A stretch of DNA of 64,000 nt, taken from contig CM060704.1 of assembly GCA_030686995.1 (NCBI GenBank), positions 110,924,542 through 110,988,541 on the forward strand. The letters run 5' to 3'. Source of the stretch: Artemisia argyi (taxonomy: Eukaryota > Streptophyta > Magnoliopsida > Asterales > Asteraceae). The stretch's first letter is position 1, and each line of letters starts with the position of its first letter. Positions 46,300 through 54,652 of the stretch are shown piece by piece. The notes beneath the pieces are model-generated. The model was not told the origin of the DNA, did no database searches, and saw nothing but the letters and a program-made list of their open reading frames with translations. The position numbers were made by a program, and so were the translations under genes.

Positions 46300-48089
46300 A
46301 TGTATTTTCAGGTTTTCGGTTCTCACGAGGAAGTAACTGAGTGGGCGCAAAATATAGCTCGTGAGCTCGGTTTTGTAATTGTTAAAGATAGAACCAAATC
46401 AGAAGATGGTCATATGAACGAAATCAATTATAGGTGTACAAAGGGTGGGACGTATGTACCTCAAGGTAGTGGCAGACGGAAAACCAAAACATGTAAAACT
46501 GGTTGTCCATTCAGATTAAATGCGAAATATCATCGAACAAAAAATTATTGGGTATTGAGGGTGAAGGATGATACGCATAATCATGATATGCTAGAGTCGT
46601 TGCATGGTGTGCCATATGCAATGCGATTAAAGGATGATGAGTTGGGTTTGGTTAGAGAATTGACAGATTATAACGTACGACCACTTAATATACTTTCGAC
46701 AATAAAGGGTCGTAATCCGGAGAACGTGTCTAGCGTTAGAACTATATAACACACAAGATAAGTTCCAGAGAGTCAGAGTAGGTGATAGAACTCCAATTCA
46801 AGTCCTTTACTCGCATTTGCAAGAATCAGGGTATACATGGTACCCGAGGGTAAATGAGCATACCAACGAACTTGAGGAGCTATTTTTTGTGCACCCCACA
46901 TCGTATGCTATATGGTGTACATTCCCTGAAGTCATGCTGATGGACTCCACGTACAATACCACGATGTTTAAATTGCCGTTGTTGGAAATTGTTGGACTAA
47001 CTTCAACAAACAAAACATTTTCAATGGCGTATAGCTTTTTATCCAGTGAACAAGGGCATAATTTTAGATGGGTATTGCAACGTGTGAAGCAAGTGATTGG
47101 TGAAAGATATTACCCACGTGTTATCGTCACTGACAGAGATTTAGCGTTAGTTGGGGCAATAAGAGCAGAATTTCCTGACGCTCACCAATTACTCTGTCGA
47201 TGGCATATACAGCAAAACATACTTAAGTTTTGCAAAAATAAATTCACATATGGGGGTATTGACTATGAGTCCGTTAAAAACCGATGGGATTGGATGGTTA
47301 AAGCTCCGACATTCGAATCGTTCGAGCGACGTTATCGACGCCTACAAGAGCTATTGGTCAACCATCAGGGTACTTAATTATTAATTGATTGTTTTTAATT
47401 ATTTAATAAATATGCACCCGAATGACCTTTTATTAATTCATTGTTTTTTTTCAGATGTCACTTTGTATCTGCATAACTGGGTGCAAGATTACGCACCCAT
47501 GTTTGTCTCGTATATTACCGACCGATATAAATCCTACGGCCAGACAACAACGTGCAGAGTTGAGGCTCACCACGCGTTGTTGAAATTATATTTGGACGGC
47601 ACACAGTCCAAATTAGACAGGTTGTTGAGGTCGGTCGATAAGATTCTCATTACGCAAGAAGATGCGATAAAAGAGACTTTCAATAGAAGCATGAACGAGA
47701 AACTAATTAAGTGTGATGTACCACTATTTCACGAATTAACGTATAAAGTTTCTAAACATACTTTGAACCTCATGCACAAAGAACTCCACCTGTCGATCAC
47801 CCCAGAAGAATGTAGCCATAAGAATCGGGCAATATACGGACTACCATGCTTTCACGAGATGCAAATCTATGTTATTCATGGTAAGTATACTAAATTTATA
47901 ACTATCAAGTTGTTTTCCACATTAATATCAGTAATTTATACAAGTCACTTTAATTGAATTCAGGATGCCCCATTCCACTGGAACGAGTTGATATTTTTTG
48001 GAGAACCCTATCTCTTCCGTGGCCTGTTATCAATAGGCCCCCGAATAAAGATGGCTCTTCCAGCGAACATGGTGGTGATGATAATGATA

Positions 48090-48126
<37 letters not shown>

Positions 48127-49066
48127 CAATACTTCGTTTAACGATGGCATGCGACAATTCAAGAATATTTTTAGCAAATTAACATCGTTTGTCAAGAAGA
48201 ATATGTTAACGAAGTTAAGAGATATATTCCAACCTGAATCTGCTGACACACGTGAACCAGCTATTCAAAAAAATACCCGTGGACGTCCGAGCGCAAAGGA
48301 CAAAAAGGGCAAGGCTACACAAGTCCCGGACTTGAATGAAGTTCCGGACTTGAATGACTTGAATGATGTGCCAACCATGAATCACCGAAGAAGCACAAAT
48401 TCAAGATCCACGAAAGTCCCGAAACGCGCCAAAGAGCCTGCAAGACATAGTTCGTACACGGGTGAAAAAATAAGACACAGATTTTACGTTGGAGATAAGG
48501 ATAGCGAGGATTTTATTGATCGCATTCCAGAGATATTCCGTCCACAGGTAATAAGTATAAATAATGTGTTAGGTGACGGAAATTGTGGGTTTCGGTGCAT
48601 TTCCCATTGGATTGTGCATGACCAAAATAGGTGGGCCGATGCTAGATACATGTTAATGCAAGAGTTACAAAGACATAGTGTAACTTACGTGAGTATGTGG
48701 GGGGAAGAAGACTTTTACCACCTTCGTGATACATTAAACTGGTTTAATGGACCAGCGCCTGAAGATTATTGGATGACGATGCCACATAACGGTCTGGTCA
48801 TCGCTTCAGCTATTCGCCGACCTCTTGTATATATAGACCGTCATGGTTGGTTCACATGTTTACCCCTATTTTCTGCTCCAAACTTATCACATGGAATTGA
48901 CCCCATTGTGATTGCGCGTGTGGGGGAGAACAGTGGTGCTCATTACATTTGTCTTAATATAGACAGAGATTCAAATATACCACATTACCACCCACAATGG
49001 AGGTGGTTCAAACAGCCAGTTGCAAACGAATGGGATGCAATATATAACCATCGATGTATTTTGTAA
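46300..49066 (+). pseudogene. MULE transposase fused to OTU domain (FAR1-MULE-SWIM-OTU), frameshifted
   Basis: Exons 46314-47369, 47455-47880 and 47964-49066 are joined by GT-AG introns in phase. The region 46300-46313 reads open, but GTATTTTCAG suggests an acceptor, so a first exon may be missing. Order: FAR1 DNA-binding domain (VFGSHEEVTEWAQNIARELG ... HNHDM); MULE transposase with first Asp in MLMDSTYN (46943), second in VTDRDLAL (47132) and Glu in CRVEAHHALLK (47572); SWIM-like zinc motif (C...GLPCFHEM); acidic run of Asp (48087-48127); AT-hook-like RGRPSAKDKKGK; OTU domain. At 46745-46750 the frame shifts in a TATATA stretch (2 bp apparently lost), so this copy cannot make full-length protein unless corrected. 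Confidence 0.85.
47964..49066 (+). CDS. OTU-like cysteine protease domain exon
   Basis: The last exon of the MULE gene, 367 codons, intact. After the acidic and AT-hook-like linker it carries NNVLGDGNCGFRCISHWI with the catalytic-type Cys at 48584-48586 and, near the end, ENSGAHYICL with the matching His at 48941-48943. This is the OTU pattern (DGNC...H), known from deubiquitinases. It ends NEWDAIYNHRCIL and TAA. It is continuous in frame with the transposase exons, so it is a fusion and not a neighbour gene. The role is unknown; it could remove ubiquitin from the transposase or host factors (inference). Confidence 0.85.
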
Positions 49067-49076
49067 ATGTTGTAAA

Positions 49077-49250
49077 TGATTATTCATTTATTAATTGTTT
49101 GTAAATGTTGTAAATGATTATTCATTTATTTAAATGTAAATTGTTTGAAAATGTTGTAAATGATTATTCAACATCGTTTAAATGTTAATTGTTTGAAAAT
49201 GTTGTAAATGATTATTCAACATCGTTTAAATGTTAATTGCTTTAAACTTA
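49077..49250. repeat. Tandem TGTAAATGATTATTCA repeat
   Basis: Four tandem units of about 50 bp (TGTTGTAAATGATTATTCAN plus variable tail) directly after the transposase stop codon. Probably 3'-UTR. Confidence 0.8.
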
Positions 49251-49364
49251 AAAGTCTGCTTTTTTGTAGAGTGTTAGTTCTGCACCAGTTATTATTACTT
49301 TGTTTAAATTAGTAATAACATTATTGATTGCTGATGTAAATTATTATGCAAATTCTTTGGTCAG

Positions 49365-49763
49365 ATGAGCCAAAGAAATCCTTTCTGGTGCCGATGTAAT
49401 AGATGATTTATTGTAGAACGGAAATCCTGGCAAGATGGTAGTCGTGGACGACTGTTTTATGCATGTCCTCTTTCAGTGGTAAATAATCATACGTTTGCTT
49501 AGTTATGTAAATAATTTGTTTGTTAAAAATATATTTCTTATTATTTTCTTAACATGTAACAGCCAGGTACAAAAGACTATGAGTGTCGATACTTCACGTG
49601 GAAAGATGAATTTGAAGCAGAGCACTTTAATCAGCCCTCTTCTTCAACGCATTGCTCAAACTGCGTTGCTACAAAAAATGAGAACAAGTTGTTGAAGGCA
49701 AGAATAAAGGCGCTGGAAATGGAGTTAGAAATGGCAAGGAATCCTGAGGATCACGCTTGTTAG
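49365..49763 (+). pseudogene. GRF zinc-finger/coiled-coil protein of MULE M2
   Basis: Exon 1 (49365-49478) encodes MSQRNPFWCRCNR, then TGA (49404-49406), then SWQDGSRGRLFYACPLS. Exon 2 (49563-49763) gives PGTKDYECRYFTWKDEFEAE and a Lys/Glu/Leu-rich helix ending ARNPEDHAC. C-x-C, GRLFYACP and C.YF.W are the GRF-type zinc-finger pattern, known for binding single-stranded nucleic acids in other proteins. The gene lies about 300 bp after the transposase gene, on the same strand and within the same terminal repeats. The in-frame TGA makes this copy defective. Confidence 0.75.
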
Positions 49764-50005
49764 TCAAGTGCCTGGCTCCATGATCTTTTAAATGAGATGA
49801 ATAATCTTCATATGTCGTAGATGTTGTTGTCTTTAAATAATATGTATAACGTTGTCGTTTAATTTAATAATAACAGTTGTTGTTGCAGTTATTTAACGTG
49901 GTAATATTTAACGTGTCATTTAATTCAATAATAACATTTGTTGTTGCAGTTATTTAACGGTATAATATTTAACGTGCTATTATACAAAACACACAAAACA
50001 CAAAT

Positions 50006-50050
<45 letters not shown>

Positions 50051-50189
50051 CAAAAAAAGTACCACCTCAAAAGGTAGCCCCCGTTAGAATAAAAAAGTAG
50101 CCCCCGTCTTTATATCTCATGCCATCTAGAAATACAGCTGATCCCCTTCGTCATTTTTGCCACATGGCAACATTTTGTTGGCTGTAGAG

Positions 50190-51137
50190 ACACGTGTTGA
50201 CATTTAAGTGGCTGCAGCGACGTGTATAGGAAGTGCAAGAGGGGAAAGGCTGGAAGTACATGCGCCTATTTGAAATATTTTGGCAGTTTGGGCTTCACGT
50301 GCACGGGTGCATGGCTTAGCTTTTCATTTTGATATCTCCTCATGCTCACGTGCCATATAAAAGAATTAATTTAACCTCACGTGGCCTTTTCTTCTTTTTG
50401 TCGCAAATCCCAATTTGTAAAATAGCCATCACGTGGCTCTTGGTCTTCAAATAAATTCATTCCTCAACTTCATTTGTTGATACAAGAGCTTCTTTTTATT
50501 CTTTCTTTGCTTTGTAGTCACATGCAAAGATGGTCCATGTGCCTTCTTTTTTTTTTCTTCCTGACGTGAGCGATCTTTCACATTAAGGACTCCATTTGGT
50601 CTTCAATCTTTCACGTATTTCTTTCATTCTTGTCGCTATCCCACAAGTAAAAGGTCATAGCAGCTCGTGGGCTTCATCTTTAATTGGCTTCTATTACATT
50701 TTTTCTTTGTTTTGTCGAGAGCCAAATTGGAAGTTCACGTGACCATCTTTTCTTAGGCATACTCCATATTGTCAAAAATAAAGAAAGAGTGGCATCACTT
50801 GGGTTGCTGGACTTCATTTCATATCTTATTATCTCCTTCTTTCATTTGTCGTGTAGCCATAGAGTGGAAAGCATGAGCTTTTGCAAAAATTATATTATCC
50901 TCACATAATCACGTGGCATGGTAAACTTCATTTGTCTTCACTTCGTTCTTTGCACTAGAGTAGATAACAGTCATGTGACTTGTCTTGCATTGCTTCATTT
51001 CATATGGGCCAGAATTGATATCTTTCAAGTTGAGCCAGATCATTTTACTTGGGCCTGACATAGCTCGCTCGGCCTTAGTTTTTCATTTTGTTTTTTCATG
51101 ATTTTGTTGTACGCTAAGGACAAAAGCACCTCACGTG
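50190..51137 (-). promoter_or_regulatory. Eight CACGTG G-boxes in LTR U3
   Basis: Palindromic CACGTG occurs at 50191, 50296, 50347, 50378, 50430, 50736, 50910 and 51132 (first base of each). Further ACGTG cores occur near 50220, 50563 and 50608. In plants this box binds bZIP and bHLH factors in light and abscisic-acid responses, so the LTR may have been stress-responsive. Confidence 0.6.
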
Positions 51138-53212
51138 GGTCATTTGCTTGGTCATTTGATTCTTCGACTCTTTCCCCGATGCTTCAAACAAAATTATCGT
51201 TGATCCGTAATTTCGTACTCTTTCCAAATCTCGTGCCCGTTTTGTCATTTTCTCTTGATTTTTGTCCACTTTTCAAAATATCCTTACCTGCACATGCATA
51301 AACACAAAAACAACATATATTTGACATTTTTAATATTTTTTTGGTCTTTTTAGTCCGGTTTTGGCCAAATAAAAAGTGTTAAATTAACACACACCATATA
51401 ACATAACACCTTTCAGGCCATTGTAATTCAGAAGTATATGACTCCTCACATGAAGCTCCCTACTATTGTATTATGTTATCAACATAATACCGTTTGGGCC
51501 ATTATAATTCAGAAGTTAATACTCCTCACACAAAGCTCCCTATTATTGAGTTATGTTGTTATTAGGGTTTAGTTATAATCATATCACCGTTCGGGCCATC
51601 ATATCTCAGAAGTATATGCAATAATCGTTCGAGGAGTCAAGACACTTTAATTCGTAAACCCAACAAACTCGTCAAAAATGAAATATCCACATAGTACTCC
51701 TCGTATGAAGCTCCCTACTATTGTGTTATGCTTCTAACTTTATATAGATTTTATACTTATATGATATTTTCACTTTTTACCCTTATAGTTTATATATTTA
51801 CGTTTTCTACCCTAAGTTTTATATTACTTATATATTTATACTAATAACTATCTATACTAGACACAACTAGTCCCTAGACTTCTATATTAACCTAAGACTC
51901 CTAAGTTTTCTATATTTGCCGTTTTAGACCTTTAACTTTATACTATTTACGTTTTTAGTCCTTTTAGTTTATACTTATGTTATTATCTATCCTAGGGTTT
52001 TAATATTATGAAAAACTAATCCTTACTACTTATAACTTCTAGGAAAGTTCAAAAACAGTCCTTAGATTTTATAATTTCAGGAATTTACGATATATACCCC
52101 TATGCATGTAAACTTTTGCAAAACTAGTCCTAATATGTAACTTGTATTTTTATCTATTATTTAAGTTTTATAGCCTATGTTTTACTTATTTTAAGTTATT
52201 TAAGTTATATTTAACTAGTGTATGACCTAATCTAACTATTTATAGCATGCATGCAAGTATATGACTCGATCTAGGGTTTTAAAACGTAAACTAGCAAGTA
52301 GAATGGTTCTAGGCTCATGCAAGGTTATCTAAGCTATCTAAATCTATCCTAAGACTGTATTAAAGCTATATTAAATAAAAGTAAGACTTACTTGTCTAGG
52401 GGGGGGGGTTTACGTGGGTTAGAACTAGGGCTAGGGTTTTCTAGGGTTTCCTATACCTCGTACGACTTCAATCCACAACACAACTCAACCAAGGCCTAGC
52501 TACTCGTTCCTAACAGCTCCTAAGGGCTTAGTACTACAGAAATATAAGGTAAAGAGGAGGGGGAAAGGTGTGGAGAAGAAATGAGGGCTGGGGGGGGGGT
52601 ATTTATAGTCGCGATAGAGGCGGTTTTGGAGAAACGGCCTCATAGGTGTCGTGCATGGAGAGGGCTGAGCAAGTAGAGCTAGGGGAGGTTGTGGCAAGTC
52701 TAGTGATGACAAGGAAGGGCTAGGGTCGTAGCTAGGGGGCTGGGTAGGGCGGTTGTGGTGGGAAATGGCCGTGGGAGGCGGTGAGGAAGAAACGGCGACA
52801 AGGTGGTGACAAGTAGCTTACACACCTCGTTGCTTGGGTGCTTGGAGGTGCTTGTAAGCTTCTTGGTGGGTTTAAGGGTGGTTTAGGATTACTAGGGGTG
52901 ATTAGGGGTGGTTTAGTGGTGGATTAGGGAAGGTTTAGGGTGGATTAGTGGTGATTAGTGGTGGATTAGCCAAGTAGGTGATGCACCTACTTGTGTGTGT
53001 GCTTAGAGGTGTTAGGGTGGGTGCTTGGGTATGACTAAGGTGTTAGGGTGCTAGGTTGAGGTGCTTAAGGTGCTTATGTTTAGGTTTTAATAAGTTTTAG
53101 CTAAGTTTAGACATAGTTTCTACTTACTATGTGTTTTAAGGTTTTACCTATGGTTTAGTGCCTAATCTAAGTTCCTAAGTGTATCTAATGACTAATCCTA
53201 AGACCTAAAGGG

Positions 53213-53966
53213 CAATGTTTTAAAAATCGTGCCTAAGGCGCGCCTACTCCCTAAATCCCACGAGGCTCTAGCCTTTGGGATTTTTTTAGATCGAGGCTCA
53301 CGACATGCATGGATCCCGTAAAAATCGCAGCGCCTTGGGGATTTTTGCGATTTAGCGCCTTGGGGATTTGTGCGCCTAGAAGATGTAATGGGGTTTTGGC
53401 CTTTTTTTTTCTTAATAGTAAGATACATTTTGGGCTTACATGTTATATACATTTGGCCCTTTAAGTTGTAAAGTATCTAATAACCCTAATATTTTAAAAA
53501 ATAACTAAAACACACAATCAACAAAGAATTATGTTGTTTTTGTAATCTAATGTCTATTAATAGTAGCTTATTAACAGATACAAATATTGTTTCTTTAGTG
53601 TTAAGTGTTACCAAACAACTATAGATTTTTTGTTGTTGCTAGTTTGATACATGGTAATTTGTTAAATTTTATAAGTCATAAACCATATATTGTAATGTAT
53701 ATTCAGGAATTTAGGGTAGTTCATGGATTCTGATATGCTGCTTGCTTAATATTTTGGGTTTGTTAGATGTAATAACTATTAAGTGGCATTATGCATTGAA
53801 TATTGATATTTTTGGTGTTATTTAACCTGCATAAGTTGTCACATATGTTATAAAAAAAACCTAAATGTATAGTGCGCCTCATATTTATGAATCCCGCGCC
53901 TTGATTTGCGCCTCGACTCGAGGCTCTTTGACCTCCTTTGCGCCTTAGTGCGCTTTCAGAACATTG
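53213..53966. mobile_element. hAT element, non-autonomous, 754 bp
   Basis: Inverted ends CAATGTTTTAAAAATCG and GCGCTTTCAGAACATTG, and a perfect 8-bp duplication CTAAAGGG (53205-53212 and 53967-53974). The left LTR (about 36190) shows the empty site. The interior is rich in GCGCCTTGGGGATTTTTGCG-type repeats and has no transposase. Confidence 0.93.
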
Positions 53967-54652
53967 CTAAAGGGTTTATACTAAGTGTGGGTAACCTATG
54001 GGGGAGTTTTGGGAAGGTTTGACCTAGTTTTATAACCTAAATGACCTAAGTGAGAGACTAGGGTTTATCCTATGGTCTTGTGCCTAAGTTAGTGTCCTAA
54101 GGGTATCTAATAACTATTCCTAAGTTCCTAAAGGCTTATATTAAGTGATAGTGACCTAAGGGGAAGTTTTGGGTGGGTTTATACCTAATTCTAATTATCT
54201 ATGACCTAGTTATGGTTTAGGGATTAGGGGGTTTATATCTAAGTTCTAAGGGTTCTATTCTATAATCTAATAGTCCTAATATATCTAATATACCTAAAGA
54301 TACTCTTACTTAAGACTTGAACACATTCTTACTAGTTTAACTAAGCATATAGGTTCAGATAAGCACATAATCCTACTTAAGTTTTAGTTTAGGGTTTATT
54401 AGGGTTTTGTGTAATGTTTAGTGTTTTAGATTGGTGTATTACTTATTATGGTGTTGTTATGAGTTTATGCTTGACATACCTTGGCTTTATAGGATGTGAG
54501 TGTTGAGTTATTTAGCTTGTGTAGATACGTGAGCAGGTCTAGTGAGTCGTGCAAGTAATTATGTATATAAAAAGCAAAAATTTACCTGTGAAATACCTAC
54601 TATAGGTATTTGTAATGGGAATGATAGTAATGGGTGTTTGTGGGTTGTTATA

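Larger units (their letters stand above)
45005..50125 (+). mobile_element. Mutator-like element M2 with transposase
   Basis: Terminal inverted repeats of about 48 bp: left ATGGCATGATATATAAAG, GACGGGGGCTACTTTTTTAT, TCTAACGGGGGCT (45005-45054); right the near-exact inverse (50077-50125). It encodes a FAR1-MULE-OTU protein (46300-49066) and a GRF zinc-finger protein (49365-49763). Subterminal tandem repeats follow the left end. A 9-bp duplication was not found, so the exact insertion site is unresolved. The neighbouring M1 has related ends. Confidence 0.8.
41630..51396 (-). mobile_element. Solo LTR (minus strand) split by MULE cluster
   Basis: Flanked by the 5-bp duplication TATAA (41625-41629 and 51397-51401). 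The plus strand begins TGATTTTATGC and ends ACACACCA. On the minus strand the LTR starts at 51396 (TGGTGTGTGTTAATTTAACA), has a TATA box GGCTATAAATACC at about 43159-43171 and ends ...GCATAAAATCA at 41630. Without the inserted MULE cluster (about 43230-50125) it is roughly 2.9 kb. No internal retrotransposon region is present. The U3 part (50126-51396) holds eight CACGTG boxes. Confidence 0.8.
23768..54652 (-). mobile_element. Non-autonomous gypsy-type LTR retrotransposon (LARD/TR-GAG), heavily nested
   Basis: Flanked by the 5-bp duplication CGTCT (23763-23767 and 54653-54657). The left LTR is 23768-36874, the internal region 36875-40194 and the right LTR 40195-54652. On the minus strand the 5' LTR ends GGGGGTGTTACA and is followed by ATTGGCATCAGAGC, a tRNA-Met-type primer site (40178-40194). 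The 3' LTR is preceded by ATCTCGGGACGAGATTTTCT and AAGGGGGTAAGAC, the usual end of chromovirus-like internal regions. Removing the nested elements, the LTRs measure about 3489 and 3502 bp and align throughout with roughly 3% differences in the part compared by eye. The internal region has no gag zinc knuckle, protease, RT or integrase, so the element depended on another for movement. Confidence 0.88.
40195..54652 (-). repeat. Right (5') LTR of outer gypsy element
   Basis: Fragments 40195-40347, 40770-41629 and 51402-53212 plus 53975-54652 align in order with the left LTR. The gaps are hAT 40348-40761, the solo LTR 41630-51396 and hAT 53213-53966. Subtracting these and their duplications leaves about 3502 bp. 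The TATA box corresponds to about 52600-52610. Confidence 0.85.

Noticed and set aside
47950..48249. Ser-run frame on the minus strand
   Set aside because: Shadow of the (GAT)n Asp run in the OTU exon.
43236..50125. Single MULE spanning both M1 and M2 with a duplication around ATCTAG
   Set aside because: Only six bases match (about 43222-43227 and 50124-50129) and the end sequences of this pair are less similar than the M2 pair. Left unresolved.
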